Assembly (NCBI GenBank): GCA_017632755.1 | Contig: JAGBQU010000266.1 | Coordinates: 1-8,558, forward strand | Length of the DNA: 8,558 nucleotides | Source of the DNA: Lachnospiraceae bacterium | GTDB taxonomy: Bacteria > Bacillota_A > Clostridia > Lachnospirales > Lachnospiraceae | Direction of reading: 5' to 3' | Shown here: in pieces, positions 1 through 6,203 of the stretch | Layout: every line of letters starts with the position of its first letter | How positions within the stretch are numbered: position 1 is the first letter of the stretch | Program-made: the position numbers and the translations under genes | The notes under the pieces: model-generated | What the model saw: only the letters and a program-made list of their open reading frames with translations | Database searches by the model: none | Told to the model about the DNA's origin: nothing

Positions 1-1
1 A

Positions 2-25
2 GGTTAATTACATAAGTAATTAACC
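2..25. promoter_or_regulatory. Perfect 10-bp inverted repeat, probable operator upstream of the GntR-ABC operon
   Basis: GGTTAATTAC at 2-11 is repeated exactly inverted as GTAATTAACC at 16-25, with a 4-base spacer ATAA. It lies about 190 bases ahead of a YtrA-type GntR gene, and such regulators usually repress their own operon through a dyad overlapping the promoter. The AT-rich centre could hold a -10 element (for example TACATA at 9-14), but the matching -35 would fall outside the window. It is not followed by a T-run on either visible side, which argues against an ordinary terminator. Operator function is inferred. Confidence 0.5.
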
Positions 26-212
26 ACAGAACAAACAAAGCAACCAAATAAAGCAACCAAACAAAACAAGGAACAAACCAACCACAAATGCATTTCAAAT
101 AAGCAGCATAGGCATTTGAAAAAGGAAAGAAAAAGCATAAGGAGGCATAAAGCGTAAATAAAGTGACAGAAAACAGGTGGGAAGCAAAGCAGTCATACAG
201 GAGTGAGAAGAG
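26..212 (+). other. T-poor, A/C-rich untranslated leader of the GntR-ABC operon
   Basis: No convincing gene lies between the dyad at 2-25 and the GntR start. From 26 to 88 there is a single T (position 49), and AAAGCAACCAAA occurs twice with a 13-base period (37-48 and 50-61). Further on, TTTCAAAT (93-100) can pair with ATTTGAAA (114-121). An AAGGAGG at 139-145 has no start codon at a usable distance. The GntR gene has its own AGGAG at 199-203, nine bases before its ATG. I see no internal promoter, so the transcript probably starts near the left edge and carries a leader of roughly 190 nt. Whether this leader regulates anything is unknown. Confidence 0.4.
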
Positions 213-575
213 ATGAATGAGATCTTAAATCAGGAAAAATCCATCTACCTGCAGATCAGCGAGATGATAGAGAATGATATCTTAAGGGATATCATTCTGG
301 AGGAGGAGCGCGCTCCGAGCACAAATGAGCTGGCAAGGCTCTATGCAATCAACCCTGCAACTGCAGCCAAAGGGATCAATCTGCTGGTGGATGATGGAAT
401 TCTTTACAAAAAGAGAGGAATCGGCATGTTTGTGAGTGAGGGTGCAAAAGACAAGATCAAAGCAAAGAGAAAACAGGCTTTTTATGAAGATTATGTAAAG
501 ACATTGCTACATGAGGCGAGTGTACTGGGGATCAGCAAAGAGGATCTGATGGAAATGATCCGGACCGGCAAATGA
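213..575 (+). CDS. GntR-family transcriptional regulator, YtrA subfamily
   Basis: A 120-residue protein made of an N-terminal winged helix-turn-helix (about residues 5-78) and a short helical tail, with no large effector-binding domain; this small size and layout define the YtrA subfamily. The family hallmarks are visible: an IYLQI opening helix, a P-S-T-N-E-L-A helix-turn-helix entry (35-41), a recognition helix around N47-V59 (NPATAAKGINLLV), and the wing G-I-L-Y-K-K-R-G-I-G-M-F-V (62-74). AGGAG at 199-203 fixes the ATG. It is the first gene of an operon with an ABC ATPase and two permeases, so it most likely represses that operon, perhaps through the inverted repeat at 2-25. In B. subtilis YtrA responds to cell-wall-active antibiotics; the signal here is unknown. 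Confidence 0.93.
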   Translation: MNEILNQEKSIYLQISEMIENDILRDIILEEERAPSTNELARLYAINPATAAKGINLLVDDGILYKKRGIGMFVSEGAKDKIKAKRKQAFYEDYVKTLLHEASVLGISKEDLMEMIRTGK

Positions 576-607
576 GAGATGAGGATATCGATAAGGAGGA
601 ATGATTG

Positions 608-1492
608 ATGGGAGCATTGGTTTGTAAAAATATCAGTAAAAGATATAAGGATACAAAGGTGTTGACGGACATAGATCTGACGATTGAAAAGGGAAAGATC
701 TACGGGCTGATCGGCAGAAACGGAGTGGGGAAAACCACACTGTTGTCCATCATGTCGGCACAAAACCCGCCTACCAAGGGTGAGGTGACGCTGGACGGAG
801 AGCCGGTCTGGGAAAATGCGGCGGCGCTGCGCAGAATCTGTTTTTCCAGGGAATTAAATGCCATGAATGGCAATATGCCGAATACGGTTAAGGTAAAAGA
901 ATATCTTCGAATGGCCTCTTTTTACTATGAAAACTGGGATAAGGAGATGGCAGATCGCCTTGTCAAAAAGTTTGGCCTGGATATCAAAAAGCAAATGATC
1001 AAGCTCTCTAAGGGAATGCTTTCCATGGTCACGATCATCGTGGCGCTGGCAAGCAAAGCGGAATACACTTTTTTGGATGAGCCCGTTGCCGGACTGGATG
1101 TGGTGGCAAGAGATGACTTTTACCGCCTGCTGATCGATGAGTATGCAGAGAGCGGAAGAACCTTTATCATATCCACCCATATCATCGATGAAGCGTCGGA
1201 TGTATTTGAGGAAGTGGTTGTGTTAAAAAGTGGAAAGATCCTGCTTAAGGAGAACACGGAAACGCTCTTAAGCAGAGCCGTTCATATCAGCGGATCCAAG
1301 GAGGAAGTGGATCGGATCAGCGAAGGGCATACTTGTTATGAGAGCGGATCTACCGGAAGAAGCAAGGGCGTTACGGTTTTGCTGGATGAAGGGCAGAGTC
1401 TTGAGAGCGGAACAAATGTCAATGTTCAGAAGATGACATTACAGCAGCTGTTTGTGGCACTGTGTGGTGGGGAGCGTGATTTGAATGCGTGA
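608..1492 (+). CDS. ABC transporter ATP-binding protein (YtrB/CcmA-like exporter ATPase)
   Basis: A 294-residue cytosolic ATPase that would power the two membrane proteins encoded next. Visible motifs: Walker A GRNGVGKT (36-43), signature LSKGM (133-137) in place of canonical LSGGQ, Walker B YTFLDEP (153-159), D-loop AGLD (161-164) and switch histidine H191 in STHIIDE. The usual Q-loop glutamine is not obvious; the region reads ICFSREL (77-83). The NBD occupies roughly the first 210 residues, followed by an approximately 80-residue C-terminal extension of unknown role. AAGGAGGA at 593-600 is 8 bases from the ATG at 608, so I prefer this start over the in-frame TTG at 605. It begins 32 bases after the regulator gene and its last codons overlap the next gene by 8 bases, indicating co-transcription and probably translational coupling. 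The substrate is unknown. Confidence 0.92.
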   Translation: MGALVCKNISKRYKDTKVLTDIDLTIEKGKIYGLIGRNGVGKTTLLSIMSAQNPPTKGEVTLDGEPVWENAAALRRICFSRELNAMNGNMPNTVKVKEYLRMASFYYENWDKEMADRLVKKFGLDIKKQMIKLSKGMLSMVTIIVALASKAEYTFLDEPVAGLDVVARDDFYRLLIDEYAESGRTFIISTHIIDEASDVFEEVVVLKSGKILLKENTETLLSRAVHISGSKEEVDRISEGHTCYESGSTGRSKGVTVLLDEGQSLESGTNVNVQKMTLQQLFVALCGGERDLNA

Positions 1493-2132
1493 AGATAGAG
1501 AGATTCGTATGTTTGAGATAAAGAGGACGGCGGGTTATTTTTCGCTGATGGGAGTAAGGACTTTTTGTGCAGCGGTGCTTGTGACCATCGGAATGTATTT
1601 GTACCGGTATCTCCTTTTCGGAAAGGATAGTTTTGGAGGTGCGGCATCCATCCTTCTGCTTGATGCGGCAATGCTGCAGGTTATGCTCTTTAGTATGTTC
1701 TTAAATTATTCGATGCTCCTGATCCGCCTGGTGATCAGCTTCGGAAGTACCAGACGGGAGGCTTTATGGGGACCGAATATCATGTTTGCCGTCTATGTTA
1801 TTTTATCGGCTTGTCTGTATTTGATCCTTGCATCGATACACAGACAGGCCAGATCCGGAGTTATCTGGTTTTTGATCTCTGCGTTTCTGACGGGAGCGAT
1901 GTCGCAGTTGATGGCGTATCTTGAGATGCGCACGGGAGACAGAAAACTGATTTTTGTAGCGACGCTTGTGCTTGGCATGGGGATCGCTATGGTGACAATA
2001 AACGGAGAATTTGTCCTGTCGCTGCCTGGGGGAATGCTCCGGATCGTGGCACTTGTGGGAGCTTTTCTGGTGTTTATGCTGACATCAATTCCAATGAGAC
2101 ATCATATCAGACACATGGATCTGAGAGTATAG
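1485..2132 (+). CDS. ABC-2-type permease subunit, six predicted membrane helices
   Basis: A 215-residue, strongly hydrophobic protein. Likely membrane segments are about 22-44, 53-80, 98-118, 126-147, 154-173 and 184-202, with a basic, charged N-terminal tail (MREDREIRMFEIKR) expected in the cytosol. A short loop between helices 2 and 3 holds SFGSTRRE (85-92), a motif typical of small ABC exporter permeases and shared with the next gene. The ATG overlaps the end of the ATPase gene and is preceded by GGGGAG at 1469-1474. A second in-frame ATG at 1509 has a weaker ribosome site. Position directly after the ATPase supports a role as its membrane partner; the amino acid sequence alone would only support 'membrane protein'. 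Confidence 0.8.
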   Translation: MREDREIRMFEIKRTAGYFSLMGVRTFCAAVLVTIGMYLYRYLLFGKDSFGGAASILLLDAAMLQVMLFSMFLNYSMLLIRLVISFGSTRREALWGPNIMFAVYVILSACLYLILASIHRQARSGVIWFLISAFLTGAMSQLMAYLEMRTGDRKLIFVATLVLGMGIAMVTINGEFVLSLPGGMLRIVALVGAFLVFMLTSIPMRHHIRHMDLRV

Positions 2133-2143
2133 GGGGGACGCAT

Positions 2144-2830
2144 ATGTTACGATCGCTTAAAAATATGGCAATCACGGTTTTGCCGGAATTTTTGAAAACA
2201 TACTGGCTGGTGCCTTTTGCAGCTGTCATGGGGATCATCATATTGTTTGCAGCTGCGGCAACACATACACAGACCATGTTCTACATTTCATCGATGATCA
2301 GTTTTTTTGTCATACTCATGCTTTCCGTGCTCGGTGCATCGACCCAGGTTCCGAAGGTATTTTCGCTTTCGGTTGGCATGGGGATGACACGCAGGCATTT
2401 TGTTCCCTGTTACACTCTGGTGATACTCCTGGAAATGATGATTCTTTTTGCCGGGCTGGAACTGATCTGCGCCGTGGAAGGCTGGATTATTGAAACAAAA
2501 TTTCCGCAGTTGCCGGTGGAACAAGGCGTTGAAGTTCTGCTTAGATCCCGCTTGATCATTCCTTTTGTGCTTTTGATGTGTGCACTGCATCTGTTTGTGG
2601 GGGTGCTGGGATTGAAAATCGGAGGCCGCATGTATTTGTTTAGCTTCTGCGGAATCTATGCGATTGCCATCCTGATCTCGCGCGTCGCAAAAGATCATCC
2701 GCAGATGAGTGCAAATGTCGTTGCGGTGCTGACGAGGGTTTCCGTCACCGGGTGGGGGATCATGATCAGCTGTGTCGCTTTGCTCATGTATGTCGCAAGT
2801 TATCTTATGATAAGGAGGCAGCAGGTATAA
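2144..2830 (+). CDS. Second ABC-2-type permease subunit, six predicted membrane helices
   Basis: A 228-residue hydrophobic protein with likely membrane segments near 22-39, 46-66, 89-111, 137-157, 162-179 and 204-222. The loop after helix 2 contains SVGMGMTRRHF (76-86), aligned in position and pattern with SFGSTRR of the preceding gene, so the two permeases are probably distant paralogues that form a heterodimer on the ATPase. The ribosome binding site AGGGGGGA (2131-2138) overlaps the upstream stop codon, and the 11-base gap shows tight operon packing. The gene is followed by a strong intrinsic terminator, making it the last gene of the unit. Substrate and direction of transport cannot be seen, but the family usually exports. 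Confidence 0.8.
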   Translation: MLRSLKNMAITVLPEFLKTYWLVPFAAVMGIIILFAAAATHTQTMFYISSMISFFVILMLSVLGASTQVPKVFSLSVGMGMTRRHFVPCYTLVILLEMMILFAGLELICAVEGWIIETKFPQLPVEQGVEVLLRSRLIIPFVLLMCALHLFVGVLGLKIGGRMYLFSFCGIYAIAILISRVAKDHPQMSANVVAVLTRVSVTGWGIMISCVALLMYVASYLMIRRQQV

Positions 2831-2866
2831 AAGCAGTTGGATGCTGTCAGGATTGAACTGCAGATT

Positions 2867-2920
2867 GTCACATGTGTTTGTGTAAGCAAAGAGCGTGCAT
2901 GAACACGTGTGGCTTTTTTT
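2867..2920 (+). terminator. Intrinsic terminator of the GntR-ABC operon
   Basis: The arm GTCACATGTGTT (2867-2878) pairs over 12 positions with AACACGTGTGGC (2902-2913), including two G-U pairs, around a 23-base loop, and is directly followed by seven T residues (2914-2920). It sits 36 bases after the second permease stop codon. The loop is longer than usual, but the stem plus T-run is convincing. Confidence 0.8.
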
Positions 2921-2942
2921 GTGGTGGCCAATTCAAATCCGG

Positions 2943-2971
2943 TTGCCTTGGATATCGTTGAGATATATACT
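2943..2971 (+). promoter_or_regulatory. Candidate sigma-A promoter for the GH3 remnant
   Basis: TTGCCT (2943-2948) and TATACT (2966-2971) are separated by 17 bases, matching 4/6 and 5/6 of the consensus. It lies just after the upstream terminator and about 70 bases before the GH3 remnant start. Predicted by eye only. Confidence 0.45.
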
Positions 2972-3042
2972 GATAGTAATGTCAAAAAAGTCTTTTGCCC
3001 CGGGTAATATGCAAAATGGTCTGCTTGTAAGGTGGTATGCGA

Positions 3043-3519
3043 ATGGATAAGATTTATGCATCAAGATCTGCGGCGGTGGAGCCGAGAGAAATCGAGCATC
3101 AGAATCTGGTAAGAGCGCTGGCGACGGAATGTATGGTCCTATTGGAAAATCGAGGTGCACTCCCGGTCAGTCCCCGTCGTATTGCGCTGTTTGGCAACGG
3201 GGCGTGCAGGACGGTAAAGGGTGGAATCGGTTCCGGAGATGTCAATACCAGGAGCAATGTCTATATCGAGCAGGGACTTGAGAACGCCGGATTTACAGTG
3301 ACCACAAAAACATGGTTTGATGCACAGGATACCGACACCGTCATCTATGTGATCAGCCACAATTCGGGGGAAGGTGCGGACCGTTATGACGAGGCAGGAG
3401 ATTACAAGCTTTTTGGGGAGGAACTTGACAATCTTAAGCTTGATGAGGTGGACGGATATCGTGTCACACGCGGAGATCTGCAGTACTGCGTGCTGAATCT
3501 GCTTCGGGTGATCGTGTGA
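3043..3519 (+). pseudogene. Internally deleted remnant of a family 3 glycoside hydrolase (beta-glucosidase)
   Basis: An open frame of 158 codons, against roughly 700-900 residues for GH3 enzymes. Residues 16-96 match the start of the GH3 sandwich ('C-terminal') domain, with near-canonical LATECMVLLENRGALPV (26-42) and RTVKGGIGSGDVNTRS (56-71). Residues 98-123 match a later conserved segment of the same domain (YVISHNSGEGADR, 102-114). The last approximately 25 residues (DGYRVTRGDLQYCVLNLLR) resemble a segment near the end of long GH3 proteins. The whole catalytic barrel, with its nucleophile aspartate, is missing, so glucosidase activity is not expected. Having the sandwich domain first recalls the permuted order known from Butyrivibrio and Ruminococcus enzymes. 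AAGGTGG at 3029-3035 is 7 bases from the ATG at 3043, favouring it over the ATG at 3037. The open frame, ribosome site and promoter mean a short protein could still be made. Family assignment is firm; 'remnant' is inference. Confidence 0.8.
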
Positions 3520-3588
3520 AGAAGTACAAATGAATGATCACATCACAGGCTGCTATCGGGAAGGGTTTGTGTGAGAAAAGATCGCGTG

Positions 3589-3623
3589 GTGACTTGATGT
3601 CACGGACTAAATGGTAGTACAAT
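3589..3623 (+). promoter_or_regulatory. Candidate promoter of the aldo/keto reductase gene with a short dyad over the -35
   Basis: TTGATG (3594-3599) and TACAAT (3618-3623) are spaced by 18 bases, matching 4/6 and 5/6 of the sigma-A consensus, about 45 bases before the reductase ATG. GTGAC (3589-3593) and GTCAC (3599-3603) form a 5-bp inverted repeat around the -35 element and could be an operator. Both calls are from inspection alone. Confidence 0.4.
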
Positions 3624-3668
3624 AAAAAACAGATATGTGCGCAATCCAGAAAAGGCACAGGAGGAAGT

Positions 3669-4841
3669 ATGAATTATAGAAAAGACAAATACGGAAATGA
3701 CATTTCCATTCTGGGATACGGATGCATGCGTTTTTCTCAGACGGCAGGAAAGATTGATGTCACCAAGACGGAAAAGGAGATTATGACGGCGTATGAGGCG
3801 GGTGTCAATTATTATGACACAGCTTATGTATATGGAGGAAGTGAGGCCGCGCTGGGCGAGATCCTCGAGCGAAACGGGATCCGCGATAAAGTATACATAG
3901 CCAGTAAGCTTCCCCATTATCTGATCAAGAGCAGGGAGAACATGGACAAGTATTTTGCGGAGCAGTTGCGGCGTCTGCGCACGGATCACATCGATTATTA
4001 TCTGATGCATATGCTCACGGATATCAAGACATGGAACAGGCTTAGGGATCTGGGGATTGAGGACTGGCTGGAGGAGAAGAAAAAGAGCGGAGAGATCCGT
4101 CAGGTGGGCTTTTCCTATCATGGAAACACGGATATGTTCTGTCAGCTGATCGACAGCTATGATTGGGATTTCTGCCAGATCCAGTACAACTATATGGATG
4201 AGCATTCGCAGGCCGGGCGAAGAGGGTTACAGTATGCCAATCAAAAAGGCCTTCCGGTCGTGATCATGGAACCACTCCGTGGAGGGAAACTGGTCAGTCT
4301 TCTTCCGGAGGAGGCAAAAAAGATCTTTGCGGCTTATCCGATCAAACATACGCCTGTACAGTGGGCATTCCGCTGGTTGTGGAATCAGCCCGAGGTGACA
4401 TGCGTGCTCTCGGGTATGAATTCGGAGGAAATGGTAAAGGATAATGTGGAGACGGCTTCCGATGTTTCAGTCGGAGAGATCGGACCAAACGAGGAAAAGA
4501 TGCTCGCCGATGTGGTAAAGGTGATCAATGCAAAGATGAAGGTCGGCTGTACCGGCTGTGCTTATTGTATGCCCTGTCCCAAAAACGTGGATATCCCGGG
4601 AACATTCTCGGCGTATAACCGCCGTTACTCGGAAGGTTGGCGTGCCGCATTTTTTGATTATTTCATGTGCACGGCGATGCGAAAAACATCCTCGGCTGCC
4701 TCTAATTGTGTGGAGTGCGGAAAATGCGAAAAGCACTGTCCGCAGCACATTGAGATCCGCAAAGAGTTAAAGAATGCCAGAAAGACGCTGGAAGGTCCGA
4801 TTTATAAGATCGCCAGGTTTGTGGCAAAGTTGATTTATTAG
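3669..4841 (+). CDS. Aldo/keto reductase with C-terminal iron-sulfur cluster domain
   Basis: A 390-residue cytosolic oxidoreductase. The first approximately 280 residues form the AKR barrel, with the family tetrad in place: D50, Y55, K80 and H114 (motifs NYYDTAYVYGGSE, ASKLP and YYLMHM). The C-terminal part has two cysteine clusters: C294-x2-C297-x2-C300-x2-C303-P and C347-x2-C350-x2-C353-x3-C357-P, the latter a typical [4Fe-4S] ferredoxin motif. This fused form is common in anaerobes and is usually annotated simply as aldo/keto reductase; it may pass electrons between a nicotinamide cofactor and the clusters, but the carbonyl substrate is unknown. AGGAGG at 3659-3664 precedes the ATG by 4 bases. 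The D,D-carboxypeptidase gene starts 31 bases downstream without an intervening terminator. Length and motifs are complete. Confidence 0.93.
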   Translation: MNYRKDKYGNDISILGYGCMRFSQTAGKIDVTKTEKEIMTAYEAGVNYYDTAYVYGGSEAALGEILERNGIRDKVYIASKLPHYLIKSRENMDKYFAEQLRRLRTDHIDYYLMHMLTDIKTWNRLRDLGIEDWLEEKKKSGEIRQVGFSYHGNTDMFCQLIDSYDWDFCQIQYNYMDEHSQAGRRGLQYANQKGLPVVIMEPLRGGKLVSLLPEEAKKIFAAYPIKHTPVQWAFRWLWNQPEVTCVLSGMNSEEMVKDNVETASDVSVGEIGPNEEKMLADVVKVINAKMKVGCTGCAYCMPCPKNVDIPGTFSAYNRRYSEGWRAAFFDYFMCTAMRKTSSAASNCVECGKCEKHCPQHIEIRKELKNARKTLEGPIYKIARFVAKLIY

Positions 4842-4872
4842 AAAAAAGGATATCCCGTAAAGGATTTATGAT

Positions 4873-6117
4873 ATGGATGATAATTTGCAAAGTGTAAATG
4901 ACGAAGAGATGCGATGTGCCCGTGCGGCACGTCGTCGCGCTGAAATGAGACGGGAAAAAGAGCGGCAGCAGTGGGTCCGCAGCCATATGATGATCTTTGC
5001 CCTTGCGGGGATGCTTGTGCTTGTCGGTATCTATGCCCTAGTACGTGTGATACTCCCATCTGGGCAGAAGGAAATCTCTATGCAGGATCGACAGCCGGAA
5101 GCGGAAGAGCGGTACGAAACGGCGAATGATACGGATATGGAGGCGGCAGATGGAGATGCCGGACTCGATCGGATGGAGAATCTTCAAGGTGACACACGTG
5201 TCGTTGACTCTGCCGGGGATGAACAGAGGATCACAACGGATGCGGATGTCAAGCCGGCGAGTGACCCGGGCATGGTCCGTGTCGGGGATGTACTGTTGGC
5301 GGCAGGGTATGAGGCGCATACATCATCGGAGACGGTTACGGTCTTCGATGAGGAGAATGTGCAGAGCAGACATGTGATCCTGATCGATGGATCGACGGGA
5401 GAGATCGTCGCCCGCAGAGATGCGGATACGATCATTGCACCGGCTTCCATGACCAAGATCCTGACACTGCTTGTGGCAGTTGAACATCTCTCGGATCTGG
5501 ATGAAAAGGTGACGATCACGATACAGGACACGGATTATGCTTTCCGAAATGACTGCAGCGTAGTGGGATTTGAGGTGGATGAGGTGATCCCCGTGCGAGA
5601 TCTGCTCTATGGAACGATTCTGCCGTCCGGCGGAGATGCGGCGATCGCTCTTGCCAGACATGTGGCGGGATCAGAGGAAAACTTTGCAACCATGATGAAT
5701 GAAAAACTAAAGGAACTGGGGTTAGCAAAGACGGCACATTTCACAAATTGTGTCGGCCTGTTTGATGAGGAACACTATTGTACGATCTACGATATGGCAA
5801 TGATCCTAAAGGCGGCGATCGAGAACGATATCTGCAGGGAGGTCCTCAACGCGCATACGTATACGACATCGGCGACCAGTCAGCATCCGGAGGGGCTTCT
5901 TATTTCCAATTGGTTTTTGCGCCGCATTGAGGATAAGGACACAAAAGGAGAAGTGCTCTGCGCCAAGACCGGGTTTGTCAATGAATCGGGAAGCTGTGCG
6001 GCCAGCTATGAAGTGACAGATACGGGGATCCCATACATCTGTGTCACGGCGGATGCCCATAGCAGCTGGCGCTGTATCTATGACCATGTCGCCATGTACC
6101 AAACGTATACCAAATAA
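4873..6117 (+). CDS. Membrane-anchored serine D-alanyl-D-alanine carboxypeptidase (peptidase S11, DacF-like)
   Basis: A 414-residue penicillin-binding protein that would trim the terminal D-Ala of peptidoglycan stem peptides outside the cell. A very basic N-terminal tail (16-36, rich in R/K/E) precedes one hydrophobic segment (about 39-61), giving a signal-anchor with the catalytic part outside. Residues 65-150 are an acidic, low-complexity linker. The catalytic domain runs from about 165 to the end: active-site S192-M-T-K195 (preceded by IIAPA), the second motif as S252-G-G where S-x-N is usual, and K365-T-G. There is no long C-terminal beta domain or amphipathic anchor as in E. coli PBP5; the N-terminal helix does the anchoring. 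AAAGGA (4859-4864) is 8 bases from the ATG. Probably co-transcribed with the reductase gene. Confidence 0.9.
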   Translation: MDDNLQSVNDEEMRCARAARRRAEMRREKERQQWVRSHMMIFALAGMLVLVGIYALVRVILPSGQKEISMQDRQPEAEERYETANDTDMEAADGDAGLDRMENLQGDTRVVDSAGDEQRITTDADVKPASDPGMVRVGDVLLAAGYEAHTSSETVTVFDEENVQSRHVILIDGSTGEIVARRDADTIIAPASMTKILTLLVAVEHLSDLDEKVTITIQDTDYAFRNDCSVVGFEVDEVIPVRDLLYGTILPSGGDAAIALARHVAGSEENFATMMNEKLKELGLAKTAHFTNCVGLFDEEHYCTIYDMAMILKAAIENDICREVLNAHTYTTSATSQHPEGLLISNWFLRRIEDKDTKGEVLCAKTGFVNESGSCAASYEVTDTGIPYICVTADAHSSWRCIYDHVAMYQTYTK

Positions 6118-6126
6118 TGCGGCACG

Positions 6127-6200
6127 GCTCAGACAGCCTGCCTGCGCCCATATGGTATGAAAAACAGCCTGTCTGAGCAAAATGCCTCAGACAGGCTGTT
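6127..6200. terminator. Convergent terminator with a perfect 15-bp stem and a competing third arm
   Basis: AACAGCCTGTCTGAG (6163-6177) pairs perfectly with CTCAGACAGGCTGTT (6186-6200) around an 8-base loop. Read on the minus strand the stem ends in a run of five T residues (positions 6160s), so it should stop the leftward nth operon, whose last stop codon is only 4 bases away. Plus-strand readers from the carboxypeptidase gene meet the same hairpin without a clear T-run. A further copy GCTCAGACAG (6127-6136) can pair with CTGTCTGAGC (6169-6178), competing for the middle arm. Confidence 0.75.
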
Positions 6201-6203
6201 ACA

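Noticed and set aside
139..216. Orphan AAGGAGG at 139-145 and a 17-codon frame from GTG 163 whose TGA overlaps the GntR ATG
   Set aside because: The distance from AAGGAGG to the GTG is 17 bases, too long for initiation, and the peptide shows no recognisable feature. A leader peptide is possible but unsupported.
605..607. TTG as the start of the ABC ATPase
   Set aside because: The ATG at 608 is one codon later with better spacing to AAGGAGGA; only one residue is at stake.
3589..3603. CRP/FNR-type activator site
   Set aside because: The half-sites GTGA and TCAC are separated by 7 bases, not the 6 expected for CRP, and the flanks do not fit FNR.
3600..4205. 201-codon open frame on the minus strand
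   Set aside because: Antisense to the aldo/keto reductase, whose catalytic motifs and codon pattern are clear; it also runs through the reductase promoter.
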